DNA of 64,000 nucleotides from Myxocyprinus asiaticus (lineage: Eukaryota > Chordata > Actinopteri > Cypriniformes > Catostomidae), in the NCBI RefSeq assembly GCF_019703515.2, contig NC_059382.1, forward strand, positions 17,406,001 through 17,470,000, given 5' to 3'. A program made the position numbers and the translations under genes. The notes under the pieces were generated by a model that worked only from the letters and a program-made list of their open reading frames with translations, had not been told where the DNA came from and searched no databases. Below are positions 22,063 to 34,374 of the stretch, piece after piece. Each line of letters starts with the position of its first letter. Position 1 is the first letter of the stretch.

Positions 22063-22664
22063 CGATCCCCCGCTAGCAGCCATCTTTGGCAGGCGTCACG
22101 GAGCCGCTGGGCAAAGACAAACGGGCGGTCGGAGCTCTCCAACTTCAAGCTCCGGAAGAGTTGACGACTTTCCTCCGGAGTGCGACCAACCCGTTGCAAG
22201 ATGGCTCTTTTTAAATCTCCGTAGGCCAGGAGGCTCGTCGCTGGCAGTTGTTGAGCCGCGAGCTGGGCTTCCCCGGACAATAGTGGGATCAGTCGGGCTG
22301 CCCATTGGCCGAGCGGCCAGCCCCAGATCTCGGCGGTTCGCTCAAACAAATCCAGGAAGGCCTCAGGGTCGTCTGCCGCCCCCATTTTCTGTAATGCTGG
22401 CGGGGGTAACGACGTGGGAGTGTCCGGGGTCGCGGCTGAGGACGCCTCCTGGTTGAGGAGGCTCCGGATCGCCTGCTGGTCCTCGGCTTGAGCATGCAGG
22501 AGCTTGACAAACCGGCGGTCTTGATCTTGTCGGAGCTCAAGCAGCGTCTGTTGGTGGCTCTGATGTAGGCTGGCGAGGGTTTGGAGGATCTCCGCCAACT
22601 GGGAGGACTCATGGGACGACCTCCATCCATCTTCGACCCAAACTTCAATCCCGGGTTTCGGCAC
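21966..22664 (-). pseudogene. gypsy gag, copy B (C-terminus lost at the deletion)
   Basis: The open frame of about 232 residues starts just after the primer site and reads through a Gln-rich coiled coil (LAEILQTLASLHQSHQQTLL, LRQDQDRRFVKLLHAQAEDQ), a proline-rich linker, then the capsid-like part (KMGAADDPEAFLDLFERTAE, QWAARLIPLLSGEAQLAAQQ, LLAYGDLKRAILQRVGRTPE, RQLFRSLKLESSDRPFVFAQ, RLRDACQRWLLAGD). It leaves gag sequence after TDRLPKG and ends 13 codons later. The zinc knuckle is missing. The start used is the first codon after the primer site; an ATG inside MDGG near 22615 is also possible. Confidence 0.8.
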
Positions 22665-22666
22665 CA
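22644..22666 (-). other. tRNA-Phe primer-binding site of copy B
   Basis: Read on the minus strand, TGGTGCCGAAACCCGGGA lies one base after the 5' LTR end. It is the exact complement of the last 18 bases of vertebrate tRNA-Phe including CCA. The match continues for 22 of 23 bases. It would prime minus-strand DNA synthesis. Confidence 0.9.
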
Positions 22667-22667
22667 G

Positions 22668-23007
22668 TGTAAAAGAGGAGGCGTGAAGCAGCTTTCCTTG
22701 TTAAGGTAAGGATTTATTTTTCCCTCTTCGCAGCACAAATTTACAGTTTCACTTTAAGCACTAAGTTAAAGAACTATCACACATTGCTTCACAAATAAAC
22801 TCTCAATACTAAAAATCTTTGCTCTGGCTTGGCTCTGTCGTGTCCAGTCTCTCTCCCCGACTAAGTGCTGTGTGGCTCTATTTATGCCGCTCTCCCCGTG
22901 CTCACTGAAATTGGAGACAGGTGTTAGACATAATTTAGCTCAGGTGTAGCACCCTTACCGCTTTCTCTCTCTCCGGAGAGATGCTTGACCACGCCCCCGC
23001 TGCCACA
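22668..23007 (-). repeat. 5' LTR of copy B (340 bp, full form)
   Basis: TGTGGCAGCGGGGGCG at the start and CTCTTTTACA at the end on the minus strand, with TG...CA ends. U3 contains a TATA-like GGCATAAATAGAG (near 22883); an AATAAA signal lies in the R region near 22710. Confidence 0.88.
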
Positions 23008-23012
23008 CACAC

Positions 23013-23457
23013 CCACAACAACAAATAAATCAGTCTGATTGTCTGATGAATCTGACAGTCTGACTTTAGATGCCTATTCACTTACACTGTTGGGGGATTC
23101 TGTGGAAATTCTGAAGGCCTGATGTGGTGGAGGTCAGACTCACGCGCTGCTTCGGCTAAGGAGCATGGCTTCGGGCATGTGATTTGTGAAAAAGTTGTCA
23201 CACTTTGCTTGTAAGCATCGAGGAATAAATTCTGATTGGATACATTTTTTTGTTTTTCGCCTTTGTACATTAATTAGGAGTGGAAAGTGATTGAAAATAC
23301 ATAGGCAAAAAGGTCAATGAGAATGAAAGGATGAAAAAATATTTATTTATTAGGCATGTTATGCCAGCAGAGTAGGCTTTGCTGTCCCTGAGAAATCACC
23401 ACTTGTGGCTAGTTTGCCAGAATTTTTCCAATAAAAATATAAAAATGTCATGTTAGG
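23013..23457. other. Spacer, nothing recognised
   Basis: No gene, repeat arm or RNA was recognised. Confidence 0.5.
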
Positions 23458-23480
23458 TTAATTATTGGTTCTCATAGATT
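23458..23480. repeat. 23-bp direct repeat, left copy
   Basis: TTAATTATTGGTTCTCATAG plus ATT, identical to 25778-25800. It ends exactly where the V-SINE begins. Confidence 0.85.
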
Positions 23481-23680
23481 CGGAGTGGTGGTGTAGTGGA
23501 CTAAAGCACTGAACTGGTAAACAGAAAGTTGTTGGTTTGATCCCCACAGCCACCACCATTGTGTCCTTGAGCAAGGCATTTAACTCAAGGTTGCTCCAGG
23601 GGGACTGTCCCTGTAATAAGGGCACTGTAAGTTGCTTTGGATAAAAGCGTCTGCCAAATGCATAAATGTAAATGTAAAAA
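23481..23680 (+). mobile_element. tRNA-derived V-SINE (HE1/DANA-like)
   Basis: The 5' part has pol III promoter-like boxes (GTGGTGTAGTGGACTAAAG and GTTGGTTTGATCCCCAC). The 3' part has the widespread fish tail GTTGCTTTGGATAAAAGCGT then CTGCCAAATGCATAAATG. It is about 200 bp and non-coding, mobilised in trans by a LINE. No conventional duplication follows the 3' tail directly. Confidence 0.85.
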
Positions 23681-24963
23681 ATGTAACCTCTGAATTGTGC
23701 TTGTTACTGATTATAGCAACAATTACTTCCTGGTTTCAACAAGGAATGCAAACTCAGGACTCCCATGCTGCTGACATAACATGCTTCCAGTCATGCCACA
23801 AAAGGAAGGTAAACACACTTGAGCTGATGCAAAAATGTCTGATAGGAGATAATGCTTCTCAGTGAGTCAGCATAATGTGGCCAATCCTAGGGTACTGGAA
23901 CTCTTGGAAACAACATGCCAACATCCTGTGAGATCATGTTTATCAAAACATTGCTCTGTTTGTTTCAGAAGCCCGTGAGTGTGGGGTGGGACTATCTGTT
24001 TGTACAACTAATGGAATATGGAGGGAGTTTGAAAACAGCAACCACGTTTTCATGGACACCAGAAAGCCGTTTATTGCGAGAAAGCTGCTTAAGGCTTGAA
24101 ATCGTTGTGTATGCGTTTACATGAGCTGTGTTTGCGGCTAATCATCTACTTCCCTGTATTGGGATTCCCCAATATACTTGAGTGCATATACACCAACGTG
24201 AGGGACAGTCGGTATTTTACACTGGTGTGTATAAATGGGTATAATTTATACTGTAGTTTATGTGATTTTCCTACTGTACTTCCAAAAATGTTGAATTCTT
24301 TCTGCTGTATTGACATGTTGTTGAGCTCCATTCAGTGATGTTTGTTAAACGGTCTGTTTACACATGCGCAATCCTCAAAAAAACGCTTAGATGGCTATGT
24401 GTTTACATGACCATAATAAGCAGCATTCTCTGGTAGAAACCTATGTGTGTTAAACCGCTTTATCCTTTAAATGCCGTATGGAAATCACCGATCTTTTTTA
24501 CGTGACGTTTTAGAACGCCGCTTTCTGCTAAAACCCTGGAATAAACTGTTTTCTTAAATGCATGTAAATGTGGTCTGTGATTATTTTTGCATTTCCGTTT
24601 GGTGACGCAATTGGGGCATAAATTACACTTCAGCTTTATTTTATTTTTTTCTTCTGTTGTTTGTGTTTTTGATCAAGGTCATTGTGCTGTGGGAAGAATG
24701 GGAGTGGATGTGTTGTTCATTCTGTGCCAGGCTGACTGTAGCACATTGTATAAATACTCCCTTTAAGCCAACACTTCCATTTGCTTTGATATGCTGTCCC
24801 AGTCCCAGTGCTTGTTATATTTTCACCACTGTAATAATTGCCTTTGAAACTATGGGAAAAATATGAGTATGGATTTTTGTTGAGAACTGACCCAAAAGGA
24901 CATAAATTGTAAAAATCTGAGTCTGTGTATTTGCAAACTGTAATAAAAATCGAGAAAGAATGC
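23681..24963. other. Spacer with a possible decayed MITE
   Basis: At 24040-24570 words such as GTTTTCATGGACACCAGAAA, GCGTTTACATGAGCTGTG and TGTGTTTACATGACCATAAT resemble fish MITE sequence, but I could not pair the two ends. No gene. Confidence 0.4.
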
Positions 24964-25319
24964 CTTAAAGGGATAGTTCACCCAAATATAAAAATTCCAT
25001 CATGATTTACTCTTATCAGTGAGTATCAACTTAAATTTTAGTCTGTTCCTCATAAAGCTGTTGTATGGCTTCAGAAGACTTTGAATATGGTGCACAAGTC
25101 TTATGGACCACTTTTATTAAACTTTTATGGGGCTTTTTAGTCTTTTTGGAGGTTGGCAGATCCAGTCTTCATTCACTTTTATAATATGGACAAGAGCAGC
25201 CAAGACATTGTTCAAAAATGTATTTGTGTTCCATGGAAGAGAGAAAGTCAAGCAGGTTTGAAACAACATGAGAGTGAACTTATGACTAAATGTTCATTTT
25301 TGGGTGAACTACACTTTAA
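24964..25319. mobile_element. Foldback MITE, diverged copy, 356 bp
   Basis: TTAAAGGGATAGTTCACCCA at the left and TTTTTGGGTGAACTACACTTTAA at the right are the family ends. The centre is more diverged than in other copies. Confidence 0.75.
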
Positions 25320-26726
25320 ACTCCAGCTCCACCGTAATTTTCCATTATAGGCCTTTCTGTATCCAAAACTACTCTGATAAACTCGCAACAGCAAAAGGTT
25401 CATGATAAAAGGAGCCGCTCTTGTTTAACAAAGAGATTTTCCACATGAGAGGCCGTATTTATTTGAGGTTATAGAGTTAAGACTTGAGCACACATGCACG
25501 GACAATCAGTCACAGCTCATTTCAGCCCTTTATCAGACTGCACACATTTTAAAACTGATGTTGAAGTGCAGACAGATTACTGCCAGCTTTTCACATGGAG
25601 AAATAGATCTCTTGACACAATAGAATTTGTTAGAGCCCCATGACTGTACCCCTTACAAAAGTTTCCAAAACACACTCAGAGACATTGAAAGAGATAAAAT
25701 TGTTCCAGAAACACAGTAATCCGTGAACATAGAAGTGTTTGTCTTAAGTTTAACAATCTCCTTGTGTTAAGTCAGCTTTAATTATTGGTTCTCATAGATT
25801 TTTCTTTTCATCTTGTCTGCTTTTATTAGAGAGAGAGAGAGAGAGAGCGAAAGATTAAACCGAGCTATCCCACAATACATTCACAAAGAGACTTTAAAGG
25901 AGGATCAGAGAGAATAATGAAAGTTTGTTTTTGTTTGCAAGGTAGGTTTGGATTGTTCAGTTCTCTTGATTCAGTGACACTCATTTGCTGCATTAAGGCA
26001 AACAAGCATCAGAGCAACATTTTCTCCTTTAGTGAAATGTAATCCACTAAAACACTGCAGGGAATGGACTGTTTTCTCATGTTAGAACATTTCCTTCAGG
26101 GTGACAACAGGGCCAGTGATTTGGCCAGTGAGAGTTCTTACAAATCACTGCCAGCATTAAACAAGACATCAATTCTCAACAGGAAGGCTTACAAAGCAAT
26201 GATTCTTGAGATAAGGGACAAAACATGTCCTACATACAAAAGTCATCTTTATGTAAAAAATCAAGAAATTCATAATAATTAAAATACTAGAAAAGTTAAA
26301 TCTAAGGGAAATGTGTATACTCAGGGCATTTATTACTTGTATTTTAAAATAATATCATTTTTAAAAATGCATGCTTGATACTTGAAAGCACATGTAAATT
26401 AACCTGACCTCAGCAAGAGACACAATGTTAAATTGCCTAAGTGTTTAAAATTGCAAGAAATTAATAAATATAAATTAAAGATATCTAACAATACATAAAG
26501 TATGTATATTGTGCATACATAGTTATATTGTTTATTAGTCTAACGGTAAGCTGTTTACAGTTGCCAAGTAACGTGGTGCATTAATATAGAATTTGTGGCC
26601 ACAGGTGTGTTTATCTGCAGTTCACATTTGCTTTGAATGCAGTTTACCAGTCAAAATTTAGAATTGGAACTATATGTATTAGCATTAACATTTATGCATT
26701 TGGCAGAAATTTCTCTACAAAGTGAA
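25320..26726. other. Spacer with a short (GA)n run
   Basis: 1.4 kb without a supported gene. A GA dinucleotide run lies at about 25829-25847. The frame at 26064-26282 has no domain. Confidence 0.5.
25778..25800. repeat. 23-bp direct repeat, right copy
   Basis: Identical to 23458-23480, 2320 bp upstream. Confidence 0.85.
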
Positions 26727-27465
26727 TTAAAAGGATAGTTCACCCAAAAAGGAATATTTTCTCATAATTTACTCACCCTGCCTAGAGGCAAACTAAGCAA
26801 GTTGCTTGGGGCCCCCGATCCACCAGGGGGCCCCCCACACTGTCAAAGACATTTTAAGTAGTGTTACGAACATACTGACAGGGGCCCCAAACAAATTTTT
26901 TCTTAGGGCCCCTAAAAGGCTAGGATTGGCACTGCTCACCCTCATGCCATCCCAGATGTGAATGACTTTCTTTTTTCTGCAGAACACAAACAAAGATTTT
27001 TAAAAGAATATCTCAGCTCTGTAGGTCCATACAATGCAAGTAAATGGTGGCCAGAACTTTGAAGGTACAAAAAGCATATAAAGGCAGCATAAAAGTAATT
27101 CAAATGACTCCAGTGGTTAAATCCATATTTTCAGAAGCGATATGATAGTCGTGGGTGAGAAACAAATCAAGTCCTTTTTACTATAAATCTCCACTTTCAC
27201 TTTCTTCTTCTTTTGTTTTTGGAAATTCGCATTCTTCATGCATATCGCCATCTACTGGGCAGGGAGGAGAATTTATAGTAAAAAAAGACTTAAATATTGA
27301 TCTGTTTCTGGAGACATGGATTTAACCACTGGAGTCGTATGGATAACTTCTATGCTGCCTTTAGGTGTTTTTTGGAGCTTCAAAGTTCTGGCAACCATTC
27401 ACATACATTGGACCAATAGAGCTGAGATATTCTTCAAAAAATCTTTGTTTGTGTTCAGCAGAGGA
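26727..27465. mobile_element. Foldback MITE, long form, with nested insertion and lost right tip
   Basis: It begins TTAAAAGGATAGTTCACCCA and contains the long-form centre (CATATCGCCATCTACTGGGC near 27241). The right arm reads to GTGTTCAGCAGAGG and then stops matching, so the last ~80 bp are lost. The left arm is interrupted by a 155-bp element at 26780-26934. Confidence 0.82.
26780..26934. mobile_element. 155-bp hAT-like MITE nested in a foldback MITE
   Basis: It is flanked by the perfect 8-bp duplication CTCACCCT (26772-26779 and 26935-26942). Removing one copy restores the foldback arm exactly. The right end is CAGTGCCAATCCTAG on the minus strand; the left end GCCTAGAGG pairs only in part, so its terminal bases may be lost. 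GGGGCCCC words are frequent inside. Confidence 0.78.
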
Positions 27466-28163
27466 AAAAAGCACATTAATGCACCTAGAGGCGTCTTCTG
27501 TCCCTCGGGGACCATCTCCCACTTCCAGATAAATGTGTTTTCTGTGGTCTCTGTCTCAGCATCCATCACCTCCTGCTTTTGTAGCTCTAGGTTCACTTGG
27601 CCCGAGATACAACAAACAGTAACCTTTTCAGATCATTCATTTACTGTGTGCTTGGCCATAAAGTAGTCACTTTTTTCAGGAGTTATTGCTGAGATACATT
27701 TGTAACAGATAAACCATAGGGGAAAAACAAACTAGATTCCATTCTGTGATGGATGATTGTTGAGTTTATGCAATGGTGTGGTTTCATTTGAACATTGGGG
27801 GGAGACATTTTGTTTTATGTTGTTAATTCCTAAAATATTTGCTCTAGATTTTGTGAGCAATAAATGTTAATTGCATTAAGGCTGGTATTGGCTTGTAACG
27901 TGAGCATGTTGTTGTGATATAATGATTGTTGGTAATATACAAAGTGGATATCTACTGTATATGGTAATATTCATTTTGATGTTTATGTACATGCTGTGAG
28001 ACAATCGGCTATTTGAGTGACTCATTTATTGGTTTAATTTAGATTACATTTATTCATTTCACTTGTTCATAATTATCCCTTTTATGATCAATCATTAAAA
28101 GATTAAAATCATCTAAATGACTAGCAAGTTATCTGTAGTAGTCAGTGCTTCTTTTACATGTAT
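27466..28163. other. Spacer, nothing recognised
   Basis: AT-rich DNA with no supported feature. Confidence 0.5.
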
Positions 28164-28171
28164 CTCATACT

Positions 28172-28992
28172 CAGGGTTACTTTTGAAATGTATTCCACTA
28201 CAGATTACAGAATACATGCTGTAAAATGTAATTTGTAACATATTCCATTAGATTACTCGAGGTCAGTAACGTATTCTAAATACTTTGGATTACTTTTTCA
28301 GCACTGGTAGATTTTTTCACTTGTTTTGACTATAAAAACTGCCAGTACAGTAAGACAAAATACACATGTTAAAAATACATTCTCTGAAAAACCTAAATAT
28401 CTTATGCAGTGTTGTTTCTAAACAAGATTAATCTAACTGATCTTGTTTTAAGGATTTTTAGATATTTTTACAGGAAAACAATACAAAAATTATTATCATG
28501 AATATGATTTTTGCCCTAATATCAAAGATCTAACTAGAAAAAAAAAGAAATTATGATCTAACGTAAAAATATATGATCGTGCCTGGTAACGTGCATGTAA
28601 AATGGCTAGAAATAGCATTTTAGCTTAGAGTAACGATGACAATTTACACAAGGTTTATTTCTATTTCTTCTGCTGCAAACTTACTTCAAACATACTTCTC
28701 TGTCTGCTCGTATGAATGTAACACATCAAAAGAAAGTGTTTCACCGCTATTCAAATGCACTTTGGATCATTTATATGTATAAATGTTTTCCATCTGAAAG
28801 GACTAAATATTAAATGAATCAAATGACAATAAAATGCAAAGTAATCTCTTCAGTAATCAAAATACTTTTTTAATGTAACTGTATTCTAATTACCAATGAT
28901 TTAAATTGTAACTGCAGTGGAATACAGTTACTTATATTTTGTATTTTAAATATGTAATCCCATTACATGTATTCCATTACTCCCCAACCCTG
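28172..28992. mobile_element. Non-autonomous hAT element, 821 bp
   Basis: It is flanked by the perfect 8-bp duplication CTCATACT (28164-28171 and 28993-29000). The ends are CAGGGTT and AACCCTG, and the subterminal regions (GAAATGTATTCCACTAC at the left, ATGTATTCCATTACTCCCC at the right) are inverted. Interior words about adding and losing ATTAC blocks repeat in both orientations. No transposase frame. Confidence 0.88.
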
Positions 28993-29000
28993 CTCATACT

Positions 29001-29724
29001 TAAATTCCTTTCAGCTTTGTCCTTTCAACACACCCAAATCTTTGCCTGTGGGTTTACGTGATCCCTCTTTCTCTATTTATCTTCTTTTTCTGCCCAGTGT
29101 TTCCTCTACCCTATAAACAGCTGCAACCATATGCTTCAAGCCATTTACCAATGAGGGGTGTCGGGTCCCTGGAGGGGAGCAGCACTAATGAGACCTGACG
29201 TGCGGCTTGCTGTTCCATCGCTCATCAGACGCATTCATCATGGTCTGTATTAATCTTTAGTTCATGAACAGAGATTCAAAGACTCACAGAAAGAGGCAGA
29301 ATCAGAGGGAGTATGTCAGGAGGCTCCATACAAACACACAGCCAAACAAAACAACCACAGTCAGCTAGTTCAGCCAGTAGAGCATGGTGCTAGCAAAGTC
29401 AAGGTCATGGGTTGGATTCCCAGGGATCATACGATACTGATAAAATGTATAGCTATGGAGCCTAGTAATGCATTGTAAGCTTTCTTAAATGTATGGGAAA
29501 AAACATTCAGGTAAAGAGGAATTCGTTTTATGCAAGACAGGCAAAAGAAATAATATAATGTCTTTTCACTCACATCACTGTCTGACACAAGACCCTATGA
29601 ACATGTAAAAACATCCGCTCTTAGCTTGTGCTGTTGCTAAATGTCTACTGTTGCCATGGAAATCTGTACCACAGTACCTTTACAAAGCAGCTGCTTGCAG
29701 TGCCCCAGCCTGCATTTCTGGAGG
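29001..29724. other. Spacer containing a decayed tRNA-derived SINE (about 29366-29485)
   Basis: TAGTTCAGCCAGTAGAGCAT and GTCATGGGTTGGATTCCCAG resemble tRNA A and B boxes, and GTAATGCATTGTAAGC is a worn V-SINE-like tail. It is not a functional tRNA gene: no acceptor stem can be formed. The rest holds nothing recognised. Confidence 0.5.
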
Positions 29725-29726
29725 TA

Positions 29727-31317
<1,591 letters not shown>

Positions 31318-31319
31318 TA

Positions 31320-32798
31320 AGACAGTTAGAGTGGTTAAGATCCAAAGCCTGTCAACTTTAAAAAAACAATAAAAATAAATAAAAGTCATTTTGCAAAAAT
31401 CTTGTAACGTGATATACAGAAGCTCATGGCCATTATTCTGTGCACGTCTATCATAAGTGATAATAACCATGAAGCTGTAGGAATGAATAAAAAAGACCAT
31501 CTAGTCAACTGAAGACCAGCTAAGACTAGCAAACCATTTTAGGCTGGCTTAAGATGTGTTTTTTCCCCAGCAAGGATTACACCAAAAAGACTTGTAGAAT
31601 GGACTTGTAGAAAAGATCACAAACAGGGTAACATCAGTGCACCTGTCTGAATTTGGTTGGACTACTAACTTGGTCCTTTAAAACAGGAAATGGATGAGGA
31701 AGAGAACAAAGGAGGATGTGGTCAAGAACTGAAATACCTCACACGCCACAGTGCAATGTTCAACCATCACATCACCCAGATCCAGTTAGCTCTGCACTGT
31801 GTCTGCAAAACCACTGCAACAGTGAGTGCCAGCCCCTGCTTTGCGGCATATCTCTGTCTCTGCAGAATTGCTGTAACCAGGTATCATAAACAAGTTTCAT
31901 GACAGCTGGCAGTATCGCTTTCACTCAGACCTGCAGAGGGGTGGGTCAGAATGGATGTGGTTCTTATCATCTAGAGATGTTTGTTTACATTCTGGTAAAA
32001 CAGCCCTGTATTTGTGATGGTTGACGTCACAATGTCGACGCAATCAGTGGGGTTCAGACTGGAAACAGCCACAAGAACACAGCAGATATATCTCTCATAT
32101 CATCCTCCAATTTACAAGGCTCTTCAGTTTTTCATAGCATGTGTAAACAGTTTTTGAATGCAGTTTGCATGATATATGAGTGGTTTTCTGCAATACTGGT
32201 GCTTAGACACTTTTGATGGTACTTATAGTTGAATTATAGTATGTATGTTTGTGTCATAGACAGTGATGTCACAGGGGTTGGGTTACCAGGGTGGTCATGG
32301 TGAAAGGTAAAAAAAGAAAAAGGTACGTTTTTGTCAATATGTCATGTCAACATGCACCTCCAGAACGTATTACTTTAATGAGCAATTTATTAATGTGATG
32401 ACTGGTTTACGGCTTTAAACCATATTTTGTATATACTGTTCATTTATTCCAGTTGTATTTGTTTATTTAATTCTTCATTCTTTTACCCATTTCTTTCATA
32501 ATGGAAATATAAAATCAATATAAAATGTAAATGTCAATCATAAAATCACGTTACTATACCTACATTTATGCTAAATGATTTTTACGTGGCTTGTTTTATG
32601 TATCGTGGTACTTTCCTGGTGAAATGAACACTAGAGGCACCACAACAACAATAACTTTTATTCTCTTTCACACAAATCACAAGTAAAACGCTTACTTTCA
32701 CCCTCTTCCTTGCACAATGCTATCTTCTGACATCTAAACACTTTTACTATAGTACCTGACTTGTAAGGCAATGCATTTTAATGTTTGCATTACATAAC
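31320..32798. other. Spacer with an ACCAGC-type repeat fragment
   Basis: At about 31510-31565 GACCAGCTAAGACTAGCAAA and TTTTAGGCTGGCTTAAGATG match the dispersed repeat at 8791. The remaining 1.2 kb shows nothing supported; the 70-codon frame at 31690 has no domain. Confidence 0.5.
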
Positions 32799-32800
32799 TA

Positions 32801-34016
32801 CACTGGTGGTCAAAAGTTTGGAATAATGTACAGATTCTGCTCTTATGGAAAGAAATTGGTACTTTTATTCAACAAAGTGTCATTCAACTGATCACAATGT
32901 ATAGTCAGGACATTAATAATGTGAAAAATTACTATTACAATTTGAACTTAAACTACTTCAAATAGTTCTCAGCAAAAAATCCTCCACGTGCAGCAATGAC
33001 AGCTTTGCAGATCCTTGGCATTCTAGCTGTCAGTTTGTCCAGACACTCAGGTGACATTTCACCCCACACTTCCTGTAGCACTTGCCATAGATGTGGCTGT
33101 CTTGTTGGGCACTTCTCACACACCTTACAGTCTAGCTGATCCCACAAAAGCTCAATGTGGTTAAGATCCATAACACTCTTTTCCAATTATCTGTTGTCCA
33201 ATGTCTGTGTTTCTTTGCCGACTCTAACCTTTTCTTTTTGTTTTTCTGTTTCAAAAGTGGCTTTTTCTTTGCATTTCATCCCATAAGGCCTGCACCCCTG
33301 AGTCTTCTCTTTACTGTTGTACATGAATCTGGTGTTGAGTGGGTAGAATTCAATGAAGCTGTCAGCTGAGGACATGTGAGGCATCTATTTTTCAAACTAG
33401 AGACACTGGTGTACTTATCCTCTTGTTTAGTTGTATATCTGGGCCTTCCACATCTCTTTCTGTCCTTGTTAGAGCCAGTTGTCCTTTGTCTTTGAAAACT
33501 GTAGTGTACACCTTTGTATGAAATCTTCAGTTTTTTTGGCAATTTCAAGCATTGTATAGCCTTCATTCCTCAAAACAATGATTGACTGATGAGTTTCTAG
33601 AGAAAGCCGTTTCTTTTTTGCCATTTTTTACCTAATCTTGACCTTAAGACATGCTAGTCTATTGCATACTGTGGCAACTCAAAAACAAACACAAAGACAA
33701 TGTTAAGTTTCATTTAACGAACCAAATAGCTTTCAACTGTGTTTGATATAATGGTAAGTGATTTTTTAGTACCAAATTAGCAATTTAGCATGATTACTCA
33801 AGGATAAGCTGTTGGAGTGATGGCTGCTGGAAATGTGGTCTGTCTAGATTTGATCAAAAATTACTTTTTTCAAATAGTGATGGTGCTGTTTTTTACATCA
33901 GTAATGTCCTGACTATACTTTGTGATCAGTTGAATGTCACTTTGGTGAATTAAAGTACCAATTTCCTACCGAAACAGCAAAATCTATACATTATTCCAAA
34001 CTTTTGGCCACCAGTG
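32801..34016 (-). mobile_element. Internally deleted Tc1-like element, copy 1
   Basis: CACTGGTGGTCAAAAGTTTG at the left and CAAACTTTTGGCCACCAGTG at the right are inverted ends flanked by TA. Subterminal inverted arms of over 100 bp (AAAGAAATTGGTACTTTTAT, AACTGATCACAATGTATAGT) are also visible. The transposase inside lacks its catalytic middle. Confidence 0.9.
32953..33624 (-). pseudogene. Tc1 transposase with catalytic core deleted, copy 1
   Basis: The N-terminal helix-turn-helix region is visible (KKRLSLETHQSIIVL, AKKLKISYKGVHYSFQRQ, KDRKRCGRPRYTTKQEDKYT), then LTASLNST. The frame then passes KCKEKATFETE and GKETQTLDN and joins directly to EKSVMDLNHIELLWDQLDCK, the block round the third catalytic residue. 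The segment with both catalytic Asp residues is missing. The C-terminus (DKLTARMPRICKAVIAARGG) is kept. Several frameshifts are also present. Confidence 0.82.
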
Positions 34017-34374
34017 TATATGTTATGTAACAATATATAACTATACTTAAATTGCATGGTAGCTGCACTTGCAATGCAAGGGACTGTGGTAAAAGTCTTG
34101 AAGAGCATGCGAGTCGACACATTAGCTGAAAGTGTCAGAGAAGCACCACGAAATGACGTGGTTGCTTTTGCAATTGTGTTTTTAATGTCACACTTTGCTT
34201 TTTATGGCAATATTACTGTTAGGTTTAGGATTGGGGACTGGAAACATGGACACCATGCAAGGTTTGGACGTGTGAGTGGTGAGCTATGCGCTCTTTGCTA
34301 GTTTTAATAGTTTTTATGTCATAAACCAGTGAGATTCGATACACCCTGTTCCATAACTGTTCTAGGAAGACAAT

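Larger units (their letters stand above)
20798..23007 (-). mobile_element. Internally deleted gypsy LTR element (copy B), 2.2 kb
   Basis: An LTR element on the minus strand, flanked by the 5-bp duplication CACAC (20793-20797 and 23008-23012). Layout in transcript order: 5' LTR (22668-23007), tRNA-Phe primer site, gag, a deletion junction, the second half of RT with RNase H, 3' LTR (20798-20965). Protease, integrase and the RT start are missing: gag reads ...DRLPKG and RT starts at ...YSTLDLTKGYW. The R-U5 parts of the two LTRs differ at only two positions over about 155 bp, so the insertion is fairly young. It cannot move on its own but keeps the ends needed to be moved by an intact relative. 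Confidence 0.9.

Noticed and set aside
15826..24156. 20-bp match CTAATCATCTACTTCCCTGT at 15827 and 24138
   Set aside because: Flanks differ and neither copy sits at an element edge I can define; likely a piece of a common repeat.
24040..24570. Possible MITE
   Set aside because: The words look like repeat DNA, but I could not match the two ends as inverted repeats or find a target duplication.
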